Of a stretch of DNA of 64,000 nucleotides, positions 37,068-46,867 are shown piece by piece. The notes beneath the pieces are model-generated. The model was given only the letters and a program-made list of their open reading frames with translations. It was not told the origin of the DNA and made no database searches. A program made the position numbers and the translations under genes. Within the stretch, counting starts at the first letter, position 1. Every line of letters starts with the position of its first letter. The DNA comes from Aeromonas veronii bv. veronii (GTDB lineage: Bacteria; Pseudomonadota; Gammaproteobacteria; Enterobacterales; Aeromonadaceae): positions 71,032-135,031 of the forward strand of contig NZ_CDDK01000031.1 of NCBI RefSeq assembly GCF_000820225.1, given 5' to 3'.

Positions 37068-39101
37068 ATGAACAATAAGAAAAGCTTACTGGCCGGCCTG
37101 ATTGGACTGGCACTGCTGGCTGGCTGCAGTCAGGCACCGCAAGACTCCCCCAAACACTCCGGGCTGGCGCTGGCCAATATGGACACCCAGGTCAAACCCG
37201 GCGATGACTTCTTCCGCTACGTCAATGGCAAGTGGCTCGCCACCGCCAAGATCCCTGACGATCGCCCCGCCGATGGCGCCTTCTACATGCTGCGGGACAA
37301 ATCCCTCGCCGATGTGCGGGTGCTGGTCGAAGGGCTGGCCAAGCAGGAGGCCGCCACCGGCACGCCGACCCAGCAGATCCGCGATCTCTACGCCAGCTAT
37401 CTGGATCAGGCAGGCCGTGACGCCAAGGGGCTCACCCCGCTGGCACCGGCGCTTGCCGATATCGACCGGATCGATGATCAGGCTGCGCTGGCCCGCGCCT
37501 TTGCCCAGTCGGGCCGCATGGGCGGCGGCGCGCCGTTTGGCATCTGGATCGACGCCGATGCCAAGTCCCCCGACCGCTATGCGGTCTACCTCTATCAAGG
37601 TGGACTGGGGCTACCGGATCGGGAGTACTACCTCAAGCAGGATCCCGAGAGTCAGGCCCTGCGCCAGAAGTACCAGCAGCATATCGCCGCCATGCTGAGC
37701 CGCCTCGGGGAATCTGACCCGAGCGGCAAGGCCAAACGGATTCTGGCCCTCGAAACCCGGCTCGCCACCATCCAGTGGGACAACGTCGCCCTGCGGGATC
37801 GGGAGAAGAACTACAACAAGCGCCCCGCCAGCGAACTGGCACGGCTCGCCCCCCATCTCGACTGGCAGGCTTATCTCAATGCCGCGGGCATTGCTGGCCA
37901 GCCGGAGCTCATCATCGGCCAGCCGACCTATCTGAGCGCGTTGGATCAGGTGATGGCCCAGACCCCCATCGCCGACTGGCAGGCCTACCTCAAGTGGCAA
38001 CTGCTGACCGACTACGCCCCCTATCTCGACAGCGAGACCGACCGCGCCAACTTCGCCTTCTACGGCACCACATTGAGCGGCACGCCCAAGCAGCGCGCCA
38101 GCTGGGAGCGGGCGCTCGGGGTGCTGAACGATCATCTGGGTGAAGCGGTCGGCCAGCTCTATGTGGCCCGCTACTTCCCGCCTGCGGCCAAGGAGCGGAT
38201 GGAGCAGCTGGTGGAGAACCTGCGCACCGCCTACGGCCAGAGCATCAAGGAGCTCGACTGGATGTCGCCCGAGACCAAGGCGCAGGCCCTCGAGAAGCTG
38301 GCCAAGTTCCGCCCCAAGATCGGCTACCCCGACAAGTGGAAGGATTACAGCGCCATCGCCATCAAACCGGATGATCTGGTGGGCAACCTGCAACGCTCGC
38401 AAGCCTTTGAATACGCAGACAGTTTGGCTCGCCTCGGCAAGCCGGTCGACCGGGACGAGTGGCACATGTCGCCGCAGACGGTGAACGCCTACTACAACCC
38501 GAGCAACAACGAGATCGTCTTCCCGGCGGCCATTTTGCAGCCCCCCTTCTTCGATATGACGGCGGATGATGCGGTCAACTACGGCGCCATCGGCGGGGTC
38601 ATTGGCCACGAGATGGGCCACGGTTTTGATGATCAGGGGGCCAAATCCGACGGTGACGGCATGATGCGCGACTGGTGGACGCCGCAGGATCTCAAGGAGT
38701 TCCGCTTCCGCACCAGCCGTCTGGTGGCCCAGTACAACCGCTTCGAGCCCATCAACGGCCAGTTCGTCAATGGTCAGTTCACTCTGGGTGAGAACATCGG
38801 CGATCTGGGCGGTCTCACCATCGCCCACAAGGCCTACGAGCTGTCACTGGATGGCAAGGAGGCACCGGTGCTGGACGGCTTCACCGGCGAACAGCGCTTC
38901 TTCCTCGGCTGGGCGCAGGTATGGAAAGGGATGTATCGTCCCGAGCTGATGCAGATGCTGCTGCGCTCCGACCCCCACTCGCCGCCCGAGTACCGGGTCA
39001 ACGGCGTGGTGCCGAATATTCCCGCCTTCTATGAGGCATTCAACATCCAGCCGGGGGACAAGCTCTATCTGCCGCCCCAGAAGCGGGTGAAGATCTGGTA
39101 A
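37068..39101 (+). CDS. M13 (neprilysin/PepO) family metalloendopeptidase, lipoprotein
   Basis: This 677-residue zinc peptidase has lipobox LLAGC (Cys about 20). The zinc motif HEMGH is at 514-518 inside VIGHEMGHGFDDQGA, the third ligand in GENIGDLGGL, and substrate-binding NAYYNPSNNEIVFPA upstream. The C-terminal end KRVKIW replaces the CxxW seen in the animal enzymes. M13 enzymes cleave short peptides. The lipid anchor puts it in the periplasm or at the outer membrane. The ATG at 37068 begins the lipoprotein signal. Confidence 0.93.
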   Translation: MNNKKSLLAGLIGLALLAGCSQAPQDSPKHSGLALANMDTQVKPGDDFFRYVNGKWLATAKIPDDRPADGAFYMLRDKSLADVRVLVEGLAKQEAATGTPTQQIRDLYASYLDQAGRDAKGLTPLAPALADIDRIDDQAALARAFAQSGRMGGGAPFGIWIDADAKSPDRYAVYLYQGGLGLPDREYYLKQDPESQALRQKYQQHIAAMLSRLGESDPSGKAKRILALETRLATIQWDNVALRDREKNYNKRPASELARLAPHLDWQAYLNAAGIAGQPELIIGQPTYLSALDQVMAQTPIADWQAYLKWQLLTDYAPYLDSETDRANFAFYGTTLSGTPKQRASWERALGVLNDHLGEAVGQLYVARYFPPAAKERMEQLVENLRTAYGQSIKELDWMSPETKAQALEKLAKFRPKIGYPDKWKDYSAIAIKPDDLVGNLQRSQAFEYADSLARLGKPVDRDEWHMSPQTVNAYYNPSNNEIVFPAAILQPPFFDMTADDAVNYGAIGGVIGHEMGHGFDDQGAKSDGDGMMRDWWTPQDLKEFRFRTSRLVAQYNRFEPINGQFVNGQFTLGENIGDLGGLTIAHKAYELSLDGKEAPVLDGFTGEQRFFLGWAQVWKGMYRPELMQMLLRSDPHSPPEYRVNGVVPNIPAFYEAFNIQPGDKLYLPPQKRVKIW

Positions 39102-39159
39102 CAGCATCACGGCGGGCTCCCCGGGAGCCCGCACTCAAGAGACAGCAAGAGGTTGCAAG

Positions 39160-39597
39160 ATGAACAGAGCATTGATGATGGCAGGGCTGCTGACCCTGCC
39201 GCTGGCCGCCCAGGCCGAAGAGGGATTTAACAAGCAACTGACCCTGCCCTCCGGGCAGGTGATCCGGGTGACGCAGGGGGCAGGTGAACCCGCCTCCATC
39301 GGCAGCTATGACGTGCGGCTCTATTCGGGCCAGAACGCCCAATTTCCACTGGATGAGTTTCAGGATGGCAAGGTGATGGCTCGCAACGGCTTTATCCGGG
39401 AGCTGAAACTGGTCGATTTGAATGGCGACAAGCAGCCCGAGCTGGTGGTCATCATCGAGAGCGCCGGCAGCGGCAGCTATCAGGATGCCGATGCCTACAC
39501 CGTCAGTCCGCAAGGGGAGCTGGAGATCTTCAATCAGGTCAAGGAGCTGGAACCCAAAGAGGATGTGGTCAAGGCGCTCAAAAGCCCGCAGGACTAA
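39160..39597 (+). CDS. pliI: PliI-type periplasmic inhibitor of I-type lysozyme
   Basis: This 145-residue exported protein has a signal peptide (1-19, ending AQA). The small mature domain reads FNKQLTLPSGQVIRVTQGAG, SIGSYDVRLYSG, DLNGDKQPELVVIIESAGSG and SYQDADAY. It matches the PliI family first described from Aeromonas hydrophila, whose serine/tyrosine loop (here SAGSGSY) enters the active site of invertebrate-type lysozyme. It would protect the cell in molluscs, leeches or other invertebrate hosts. It sits 58 bp after the M13 peptidase gene and may be co-transcribed. Recognition is from remembered motifs. Confidence 0.82.
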   Translation: MNRALMMAGLLTLPLAAQAEEGFNKQLTLPSGQVIRVTQGAGEPASIGSYDVRLYSGQNAQFPLDEFQDGKVMARNGFIRELKLVDLNGDKQPELVVIIESAGSGSYQDADAYTVSPQGELEIFNQVKELEPKEDVVKALKSPQD

Positions 39598-39623
39598 GCC
39601 CTCTCCCCGAATCTGAAATATAA

Positions 39624-39656
39624 AAAGCCCTGATGATCAGGGCTTTGTTGTTTCTT
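39624..39656. terminator. terminator between pliI and pdxY
   Basis: The stem AGCCCTGA / TCAGGGCT (39626-39633 with 39637-39644) is preceded by A5 and followed by TTGTTGTTTCTT. Confidence 0.75.
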
Positions 39657-39673
39657 CTGTGCGCGTAATCAGC

Positions 39674-40534
39674 TCAGAGGCGGGTCGCCCGGATGGAGAC
39701 CTGCGGCAGCGCCATCTCGTGCTGGGCCGCCACCAGTTGCAGCTCGTAGGCCCCCGCCAGCCAGGTGCGAGCCAGCACGGCATCAACGCTGGCGTTGGTA
39801 AGTTCGAACGCCGCTACCGGGGTACAACCCGCCAGCAGATTGGCCAGCATGGTGGCGCTCAGCAGATCCCCCACCCCGATGGGGTGGCGGGCAAAAGGGT
39901 AGAGCGGGCGGGAGAGATGAAAGGTCCCCTCCTCACACACCAGCAGCATTTCGAAGCGGTCCATGGCAAAACCGGCCTTGCCCAGATGCTTGACCATCAC
40001 CAGCTTGACCCCTTGCGCGCGCAGTTGCTGGCACGCCTCGATGGCCTCCGGCACATTGCGGATATCGCGGCCGGTGAGCTGTTCCAGCTCCAGCAGATTG
40101 GGGGCCAGCATATCGGCACAGGCCAGTGCCCGGTGTTTCAGAAAATCGGCGACGCCGGGTGCCACTATGCACCCCTTGTCGGGGTGACCCATCACGGGGT
40201 CACAAAAATAGAGGGCGTTTGGATTGAGCGCCTTGAGCCGGGCCACCGCCGCCAGGATCTCCTCCCCCTGTTCGGCCGAGCCGAGGTAGCCGCTCAAGAT
40301 CGCATCGCACTCGGCCAGCACGCCGATCTCCGCCAGGCCGTTTACCAGCTGACGGATATGACCGCCGGGCATCACCATCCCCTGCCAGCCTTCGCGGTAT
40401 TGGGTGTGGTTGGAGAACTGCACCGTGTTCATCGGCCACACCTCGATCCCGAGGCGACGCATGGGAAAAACGGCGGCGCTGTTGCCGGCACAGCCAAAGA
40501 CTACGTGGGATTGAATGGAGAGCACTCGCTTCAT
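39674..40534 (-). CDS. pdxY: pyridoxal kinase PdxY
   Basis: This 286-residue kinase phosphorylates pyridoxal to PLP in the salvage pathway. It begins [24 protein letters not shown], typical of PdxY. It then carries [20 protein letters not shown] (phosphate/metal region) and the ATP-binding [15 protein letters not shown] with the catalytic aspartate in GVGD. PLP made here is the cofactor of the lysine decarboxylase encoded just upstream on the same strand. Position suggests but does not prove a link, because a terminator-like hairpin lies between the two genes. The ATG at 40534 begins the conserved protein. Confidence 0.94.
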   Translation of the reverse strand: MKRVLSIQSHVVFGCAGNSAAVFPMRRLGIEVWPMNTVQFSNHTQYREGWQGMVMPGGHIRQLVNGLAEIGVLAECDAILSGYLGSAEQGEEILAAVARLKALNPNALYFCDPVMGHPDKGCIVAPGVADFLKHRALACADMLAPNLLELEQLTGRDIRNVPEAIEACQQLRAQGVKLVMVKHLGKAGFAMDRFEMLLVCEEGTFHLSRPLYPFARHPIGVGDLLSATMLANLLAGCTPVAAFELTNASVDAVLARTWLAGAYELQLVAAQHEMALPQVSIRATRL

Positions 40535-40574
40535 GATTGGCGACTCACGCAATAAGAACAGGAATTCCGGAGGG

Positions 40575-40597
40575 AAAAACGGGCCTTGCGGCCCGTT
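40575..40597 (-). terminator. terminator after the lysine decarboxylase gene
   Basis: The stem AACGGGCC / GGCCCGTT (40578-40585 with 40590-40597) has A5 on its left, giving a U run on minus-strand RNA. Confidence 0.78.
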
Positions 40598-40627
40598 GTT
40601 GTCACTTTCGACTGTTGTCACTGTCGA

Positions 40628-42760
40628 TTAACGCAGCACCTTGACGGTGTAGCTGCCATCGGCCTGACGATAGAGGCCGTGGATGTCGGTCTCGAAACCC
40701 GGGTAGTGGGCACCGATCTCGCACAGCATCTCGAGGAACTCGAGCACCGGCAGAGAATCCTGGGTCACCATCTCGCCCGGCAGTACCAGCGGAACTCCCG
40801 GCGGGTACGGCAGGATCATGTTGGCGCTGATGCGGTCAACCATGTCACGCAGCGGCACTTCCACCACGTTGCCGGCCAGCTCCTGCTGCCATGCGGCGTG
40901 CGGAGTCATCTTCATCTCCGGCAGTACGTCGAACGCCTTGAACATCAGCTCCGGCAGACGGTACTTGCTGGTCAGCTCGTGAATGCGCTGGGCCAGCTCC
41001 TGGATACGCATCCCTTCGTAGAAGCTCGGGTCTTCACGATAGAGGCTCGGCAGGATGCTCTTGATGGTCAGGTTCAGGTCGTAGCCGCGCTTGAACTCGG
41101 TCAGGGCGCGCAGCAGCTGCATCGCCTTGGACTGATCGATACCGATGGAGAAGAGGAACAGCATGTTGTAAGGGCCGGTCTTCTCGACCACGATGCCGCG
41201 TTCGTCCAGGAACTTGGAGACCAGAGAGGCAGGGATGCCCTTCTCCAGCAGCTGGCCGTCACGACCCATACCCGGAGTCAGCAGGGTGACCTTGATCGGA
41301 TCCAGGTACATGTGGTTGTCATCGATGTCCTTGAAGCCGTGCCAGTCATCTTTCGGATCCAGCTTCCAGCACTCGACGGTGTCGATGTTGTCCGGCTGCC
41401 ATACGTCGAAGAACCAGCCTTCGCTCTGATCACGCAGACGCTTGATCTCTTTGCGGAAGGAGATGGCGCGATCAATGGAGTCCTTGATCAGACGCTTGCC
41501 GGTGTTGCCACGCATCATGGCAGCGGAGATCTCGGTCGATGCCACGATGCCGTACTGCGGCGAGGTGGAGGTGTGCATCATGAAGGCTTCGTTGAAGGTC
41601 TCTTCCTCCACGTCACCCTTGATGTGGATCATCGAGGCCTGGGAGAAGGCCGCCAGCAGCTTGTGGGTGGACTGGGTTTCGTAGAACACCTTGCCCGGCA
41701 TAGCTTCGCCGCTCATGCCGCACTTGCCTTCATAGATCGGGCTGAAGTTGGTGTAAGGCACCCAGGCACTGTCGAAGTGGATGTAAGGGGTATCCAGACT
41801 CTCCTTGATGAAGCCGGTGTTGTAGAGCAGGCCATCATAGGTGGAGTTGGTGACGACGGCGTAACGGGGAGCCTGGGCACCCGGTGTCGCGGCAACCTTG
41901 GCAGCGATGGTGTCGCGACTGAATTCGCTCTGCGGGATACCACCCAGAATGCCATAGGCGTTGCGGGTCGGACGGAAGTAGATCGGGGTCACGTCGTTCA
42001 TCATCATCAAGTGAGTGAGCGACTTGTGGCAGTTACGGTCAACCAGCACTGTGCTGCCGGCCGGCGCGGAGTACATGCCGACGATCTTGTTGGCAGTGGA
42101 GGTGCCGTTGGTGACGATATAGGAGCGATCGGCGTTGAAGGTACGGGCGATGTACTCTTCGGCTTCCTTGTGCGGACCTGAGTGATCCAGCAGGGAGCCC
42201 AGCTCCGGCATGGAGATGGATACGTCAGCCTTGAACGCGTTCGGGCCGTAGAAGTCATAGAAGATGCTGCCGGCCGGGCTCATCTGGAAGGCGGTACCGC
42301 CCATGTGACCCGGAGTACAGAAGGTGTATTTACCCTCTTCCACGTACTTGAACAGCGCCTTGGTAAACGGCGGCAGGATGGCGTCTTGATACTCCTGAGT
42401 GGCCTGACCCATCTTGAGGGCGATGTCGTCAGCCATGCCAAGACGGTACTCGAAGAAGTGCACGTTCAGACGCAGGTCGGTCAGGTGAATGTCCAGGGTG
42501 GACTGGTCGTTGGCGAAGGCGAAGATCGGCAGCTTCTCGTTGCGATCGTGGATCTCCTTGCACAGACCCAGGGAGTATTTGTCCCAGTCGAAGATGGCGC
42601 CGCAAACGCGGGGGTTCTTCTCGATCAGTTTCAGCAGGTCGGCCACATCGACCGGATAAACAACCTCGAAACCCTTGCGCTCGAGGGAGGCTTGCAGCTG
42701 GCGAATGGGTTCTTCTTTAAAGAAAACGCCCAGGTGGTTGAGGATGGCAATGATATTCAT
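40628..42760 (-). CDS. cadA: PLP-dependent lysine decarboxylase (CadA/LdcC type)
   Basis: This 710-residue enzyme decarboxylates lysine to cadaverine, consuming a proton. A wing (receiver-like) domain is at about 1-130, then the fold-type I PLP domain with the cofactor lysine K367 in STHKLLAAFSQAS, and a C-terminal domain. Length and K367 match the E. coli inducible enzyme. It follows cadB by 77 bp on the same strand, under CadC, so the inducible CadA role is favoured over LdcC. GTGTGGAGCATTACG precedes the ATG at 42760. Confidence 0.95.
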   Translation of the reverse strand: MNIIAILNHLGVFFKEEPIRQLQASLERKGFEVVYPVDVADLLKLIEKNPRVCGAIFDWDKYSLGLCKEIHDRNEKLPIFAFANDQSTLDIHLTDLRLNVHFFEYRLGMADDIALKMGQATQEYQDAILPPFTKALFKYVEEGKYTFCTPGHMGGTAFQMSPAGSIFYDFYGPNAFKADVSISMPELGSLLDHSGPHKEAEEYIARTFNADRSYIVTNGTSTANKIVGMYSAPAGSTVLVDRNCHKSLTHLMMMNDVTPIYFRPTRNAYGILGGIPQSEFSRDTIAAKVAATPGAQAPRYAVVTNSTYDGLLYNTGFIKESLDTPYIHFDSAWVPYTNFSPIYEGKCGMSGEAMPGKVFYETQSTHKLLAAFSQASMIHIKGDVEEETFNEAFMMHTSTSPQYGIVASTEISAAMMRGNTGKRLIKDSIDRAISFRKEIKRLRDQSEGWFFDVWQPDNIDTVECWKLDPKDDWHGFKDIDDNHMYLDPIKVTLLTPGMGRDGQLLEKGIPASLVSKFLDERGIVVEKTGPYNMLFLFSIGIDQSKAMQLLRALTEFKRGYDLNLTIKSILPSLYREDPSFYEGMRIQELAQRIHELTSKYRLPELMFKAFDVLPEMKMTPHAAWQQELAGNVVEVPLRDMVDRISANMILPYPPGVPLVLPGEMVTQDSLPVLEFLEMLCEIGAHYPGFETDIHGLYRQADGSYTVKVLR

Positions 42761-42783
42761 CGTAATGCTCCACACGTAAAGGG

Positions 42784-42817
42784 GCGCTCTCCATCAGGGA
42801 TGGTGAGTGAAGAGCGC
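42784..42817 (-). other. stem-loop between cadB and cadA
   Basis: An outer stem GCGCTCT / AGAGCGC (42784-42790 with 42811-42817) encloses an inner hairpin CCATC-AGG-GATGG (42791-42803). With only a short T run beyond it, it may serve in mRNA processing or differential expression rather than full termination. Confidence 0.45.
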
Positions 42818-42837
42818 TCGGAAGATAAAAGGGGGAA

Positions 42838-44172
42838 TTAGTTGCTGGGCTGTTCGCTCAGCAGGGCGTCGTGCTGACGCAGACCCTGTTTTTTGGCGTA
42901 GAACATCAGGATGATGAGCGACACCACGAAGGTAGCGGTAAGGTTGGAACCCTTGGCACCCATCAGGGCCACCAGACAGAAGACACAGGCCACACCGGAG
43001 AAGATCATCGCGCCGATGCTGCGGGAGGTCATGCCCTCGAAGCGGATCAGGTTAATGCTGGAGTAGAAGTAGGGCAGCATGGTCAGCAGCACCGCATCGG
43101 TCGTCAGCACGTTGAAGAGATCGGCAGCGTGGGCGGACTGGGATGTGAAGGCGGTCAGGCCAACCATCAGGGCAGTCATCTTGAGGGAGCCCAGGATCAG
43201 ACCCTTCTTGGCTACGCCGTTCTTGTCCACTTCGCCATAGATTTTCGGGAAGTTGCCGTCGTTGGCGGCACGCTTGCCCGCCTCGCCCACCAGCATCATC
43301 CAGGAGCCCAGCGAGGTGAAGCAGGCCAGGGCGGTGAAGGCAGAGACGAACGGCGCAGACCAGCTACCGAAGATGGCAGAAGAGGCCATGGCAAACGGGG
43401 CGCCGGAGGCAGCCACTTCACCGGCCGGGAACATGCCGCTGATCACCTGGGTAGAGAGGATGTAGATAACACCGGCGATACCGGTACCCAGCATGGTAGC
43501 GAGCGGTACGGTACGCTTGGGGTTCTTCACCATGCCGGAAGAGACGGCGGCAGATTCAACACCGACGAAAGACCAGAGGCAGATCAGCACGGCGCTGATG
43601 ACCGCATGCAGGTCGCTGCCGCTGGTGGTGTTCCAGTTCTGGCTGTAGACGGTGGCATCAAAATGACCCCAGCCCATCACCGCAGTACCGACAACCGGCA
43701 GCAGGATCAGCACCAGACCCAGGGTACAGAGTCGGCTCACCCAGCTACCGCCAAGCAGGTTGACGAAGGTGAAGATCCAGACGGCAGCGATGGTGGCTGC
43801 GGCGGCCGGAATTGGGCTATTGAGAATGGGGAAGAAGACCGAGAGGTAGGAGACGCCGGTAATGGCGATGGCCAGGTTACCGATCCAGTTGGCGTGGTAA
43901 TAAAGCACACCGGTCTGGAAACCGAACACCGGAGAGATCTCGCCAGCGTAAGCAATGGGGCCACCCTCTTGCGGGTTCTTGGTAGCAAGGCGGGCGAAGA
44001 CAAAGGCGAGGCCCATGGCGCCTACCAGACAGATTGCCCAGCTAAAGACAGAGATGGAGCCGATGGTGGCCAGTGCCGAAGGCAGCAGCGCGATGCCACT
44101 CCCCATCATGTTGCCGGCCACCACACCTGTACAGGCGATAAGGCCAATCTTCTTGCTCGTATCTAGGGACAT
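42838..44172 (-). CDS. cadB: lysine/cadaverine antiporter CadB
   Basis: This 444-residue APC-superfamily protein has twelve hydrophobic helices and opens KKIGLIACTGVVAGNMMGSGIALLPSAL, the unwound first-helix motif of amino-acid/polyamine antiporters. It imports lysine and exports cadaverine, completing the proton-consuming cycle of the decarboxylase. The ATG at 44172 follows CCGGAGATCTT; the in-frame ATG 90 bp upstream lies in a non-coding leader. The cadB-cadA order is that of E. coli. Confidence 0.94.
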   Translation of the reverse strand: MSLDTSKKIGLIACTGVVAGNMMGSGIALLPSALATIGSISVFSWAICLVGAMGLAFVFARLATKNPQEGGPIAYAGEISPVFGFQTGVLYYHANWIGNLAIAITGVSYLSVFFPILNSPIPAAAATIAAVWIFTFVNLLGGSWVSRLCTLGLVLILLPVVGTAVMGWGHFDATVYSQNWNTTSGSDLHAVISAVLICLWSFVGVESAAVSSGMVKNPKRTVPLATMLGTGIAGVIYILSTQVISGMFPAGEVAASGAPFAMASSAIFGSWSAPFVSAFTALACFTSLGSWMMLVGEAGKRAANDGNFPKIYGEVDKNGVAKKGLILGSLKMTALMVGLTAFTSQSAHAADLFNVLTTDAVLLTMLPYFYSSINLIRFEGMTSRSIGAMIFSGVACVFCLVALMGAKGSNLTATFVVSLIILMFYAKKQGLRQHDALLSEQPSN

Positions 44173-44927
44173 AAGATCTCCGGTTCTATAAAAGGTCGGG
44201 TCGTCACATACACATTTGGCGGAACGCCCCGCCAAAGAATGGGCACAGACTAGGCCTCTCATCCCCGGAAAACATAAAGACCAGCTAACGGATAAAAATA
44301 TGAGGCAACTTTTTTCGCCGCCTCGTCACTTTTGATAAAAACCATTTAAAAACAGCAAATTGACATCAGGCCACACCGCCGCCTTGATAAAACCTTGATA
44401 TCCTTCCGCCCCATTTTTTCCCCTTGATAATCCCCTTATCTCGCCGTCTTGATATTTTTGGCCAGATAAACCCGCGATAAAGCAGCTCCCATTGCGCCCC
44501 CCTGCCCTTGCGGCCATTTGGAAGCCCTGCGGATCATCACCCTGAGTGGCCGCTCACCTCCTGCTTTCCCCTTCGCTCGGCTCATCACAATCCAAACTCA
44601 GAGGTAAAGCGCAATGGCGATAACCGGTAAGCAATGAGAAATGGGTCGAGACAGACAGCTTATCCCGCCGCCAACCATGAGCAGATGTCACAAGCTGCAC
44701 ACGGCGTAAAGCCGAACAAACGCGAGTGCCGCGAATGCCGCGTGCAAGGCAAAGGCAAGTGGGGATAGTGGGGAGCTGCGGGGGATAAATCGGGCCGCAC
44801 CCGAGCGACTATCCCCGGTGGCAAACAAGCAGGATTGAAACAAGCAGAAACAGCACAGGCCGCCCGAAGGCAGCCTGTGGATGGGGTCGGCAACCGCGCC
44901 GACCGAAGGAAAACCAACACTGCGGTG
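44173..44927. other. long intergenic region between cadC and cadB
   Basis: These 755 bp have no convincing gene; the one sizeable open frame on the minus strand (44660-44920) lacks codon bias and any known motif. The part nearer cadB is A+T-rich and holds five TTGATA hexamers. The part near cadC has small GC-rich hairpins (44854-44879 and 44885-44904) without T runs. It should contain the CadC-controlled cadBA promoter. Confidence 0.65.
44332..44454 (-). promoter_or_regulatory. TTGATA repeat cluster upstream of cadBA, candidate activator sites
   Basis: TTGATA occurs five times on the plus strand at 44332, 44384, 44395, 44424 and 44449 (TATCAA on the cadB strand). Three are followed by A and two by T, within otherwise C-rich spacers. 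CadC of E. coli binds A+T-rich sites well upstream of cadBA. These repeats, 160-280 bp ahead of the cadB start, are plausible equivalents. Assignment is inference. Confidence 0.5.
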
Positions 44928-46475
44928 TTAGAAGAGCTTCACCTTGCTCTGGCCCAGCGCATTGAACAGAGCCGGGGTGAGGCTCTCCATATTGCTGTAG
45001 AAACCGAGCTGCTGGCAGAGCAGATAGGTCTGCTCGGTCGCCTCCATCAGAAAGGCCTGACTGTAGGCATCACCCGCCGCCTCGGGGCGACCGTCCAGCT
45101 CCGCCAGCTTGCCCTGCAGTATGTAGTAGAGCACCGAGCGGCCGCGACTCGCCGCCTTCTCCAGCAGATAGTTGGCCTGCTGTTGCTGGCCGTTGAGGAT
45201 CGCCTGCAGGGTCAACGCCTCCCATACCCGAGCAGGGAGAGCGCCGCTATTTTGCACCACGCTGGCGAGATGAGTGCCAATCCCCTGCAGCCGCTCGCTC
45301 TCGGATTTGCCCGCCAGGGTGGCCAGCGCCTCGCCCGCCAGATAGCGCTCCGCCAACAGCAGCGGCTGATCCGGATGGGCACTCAGCGCCTGCTCCAGCA
45401 GATCAATCCCACGCTTGAGGGCGACCGGATCCCGGCTGTTGATGTAGTACTGCGCCTCCATCATCGCCATCAGGGAGGCATCATCGGTCGGCCAGCCTAT
45501 CCCCGGCTCGGCATCGGGCTGGTCGAGGGCACGCAGCAGATCCTGGCTGCTGGCCTGCAACACGCCGTGCACACTGTGGCGACTGAGCTGGTACTGATGG
45601 CTGAACAGCACCCGGTTGGTGTTGATATTGCGATACTCCAGATCGAGATAGGTGCCACGGGGCTGGCGGGTGACCCGTACACTCAGCTCCTTGCCGGGCA
45701 TGATGCCCCCCATCAGAGTGGTGGCACCATACTGCACCCGCAGCGGCGTAGCCACGGCCACCTCTCCCATCAGGGCGCGGGTAATGCCATCGGCGAGGCG
45801 CACGTTCTCGTTGTTGTCATCCATGCCGGAGTGGAAGCGAAACACCAGCAGATTGGGATCCAGCATGGCATGCACCTGGGGGCTGGTGTGCTGGTAGCTG
45901 AGCATGCTGACAATGGCGATCAGCACGATGGCCACGAAGATATCGAAACTCACCATCTTCCAGCGGCTGCGGGCATCCTTGGCATGGGTGGAGATGGCGC
46001 GGGTCAGGGGCCCGGCGGGAAAAGGGGCGACATTGGGCTGTGCATCATCATCCTGCTCAGCCGCGGGCGGGCTCAGATCGGAGAGAGTCGGGTTGTCTGA
46101 GAGAGTGGTATTGACCGCGGGCTGCTCGTCCGCCATCACCACAGAAACCACCTGCAGCGGCCGCACCGGTGCCACCAGCTTGTAGCCGCGCTTGGGCACG
46201 GTGACGATATAGTCAGTCGCATCGGTGCGACCATCTTTGAGGATCTTGCGCAGTTCGAAGATGGACTGGGTCACCACCTGATCGGTCACCTCGGCGCCAT
46301 CCCACACCTCGTTGATCAGGGCATCGCGGCCAAACACGGTGCCGGCATTGTGGGCCAGAAACCGCAACAGATTAACCAGTCTGGGTTCGAGGTAGACCTC
46401 GCGGTCGGGGCGACACAACATGTTGTCGTCAACGCTCAGGGTCCAGTCGTGGATCTCAAAAACCGATTCGCTCAT
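44928..46475 (-). CDS. cadC: transcriptional activator CadC
   Basis: This 515-residue ToxR-like one-component regulator has a cytoplasmic OmpR-type winged helix at about 1-105 (EPRLVNLLRFLAHNAGTVFGRDALINEVW... YIVTVPKRGYKL). A linker and one membrane helix follow at about 180-200 (FDIFVAIVLIAIVSMLSY), then a periplasmic pH/cadaverine-sensing domain of about 310 residues. In E. coli it activates cadBA at low pH when lysine is present, with permease LysP as co-sensor; lysP is not in this window. It reads in the same direction as cadBA, separated by 755 bp. Confidence 0.93.
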   Translation of the reverse strand: MSESVFEIHDWTLSVDDNMLCRPDREVYLEPRLVNLLRFLAHNAGTVFGRDALINEVWDGAEVTDQVVTQSIFELRKILKDGRTDATDYIVTVPKRGYKLVAPVRPLQVVSVVMADEQPAVNTTLSDNPTLSDLSPPAAEQDDDAQPNVAPFPAGPLTRAISTHAKDARSRWKMVSFDIFVAIVLIAIVSMLSYQHTSPQVHAMLDPNLLVFRFHSGMDDNNENVRLADGITRALMGEVAVATPLRVQYGATTLMGGIMPGKELSVRVTRQPRGTYLDLEYRNINTNRVLFSHQYQLSRHSVHGVLQASSQDLLRALDQPDAEPGIGWPTDDASLMAMMEAQYYINSRDPVALKRGIDLLEQALSAHPDQPLLLAERYLAGEALATLAGKSESERLQGIGTHLASVVQNSGALPARVWEALTLQAILNGQQQQANYLLEKAASRGRSVLYYILQGKLAELDGRPEAAGDAYSQAFLMEATEQTYLLCQQLGFYSNMESLTPALFNALGQSKVKLF

Positions 46476-46867
46476 GATTCACTCGCTGCAGATGGTGACA
46501 ATGCACGATGAGAGAGACGCAAAACCCGGGCTGACTGAACGGAACAAGGCGCTATCACCACAGGTGACAGATAAAAAGAGAACCGAAGCAATCACATCTC
46601 TGAGAGTCAGTCTGGCCAGGCCATCCTGTTTACGTCTGAAGGGCATCCTTGCGGGCATTCCGACCACCGGGATCGGAAGGGATCACTTTAAGCAAAACGG
46701 GAGCTGGATCCCACTTTTTTTGGCTATAAATCGCCGTTGAGTTGATCCGACACCGCACTTTTCGGCAAATAGCGTGCCAACTAGTATTCATATGAACATC
46801 CCATATGCCGTAATCAAAAAGCCCTGAACATCAGGGCTTTCTCATTTCTTCGACCATCGGGGAGACG
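46476..46867. other. intergenic region upstream of cadC
   Basis: These 392 bp hold the presumed cadC promoter and, at its far end, the terminator of yjeH. No gene or clear operator was seen. Confidence 0.5.
46816..46840 (-). terminator. terminator after yjeH
   Basis: The stem AGCCCTGA / TCAGGGCT (46820-46827 with 46831-46838) is preceded on the plus strand by A5, which gives a U run on the yjeH transcript. Confidence 0.75.

Noticed and set aside
40586-42181. 531-codon open frame antisense to lysine decarboxylase
   Set aside because: It is a shadow of a highly biased gene, with histidine/glutamine/valine-rich nonsense composition.
42871-44166. 431-codon open frame antisense to cadB
   Set aside because: It is a shadow frame rich in Gly, His, Gln and Asp, and opposite a well-identified antiporter.
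44854-44904. two GC-rich hairpins after cadC
   Set aside because: Neither is followed by a U tract on the cadC strand, so they are not called as terminators.
44660-44920. 86-codon minus-strand frame between cadC and cadB
   Set aside because: It has Cys/Pro/Arg/His-rich composition, no ribosome binding site and no codon bias; treated as non-coding.
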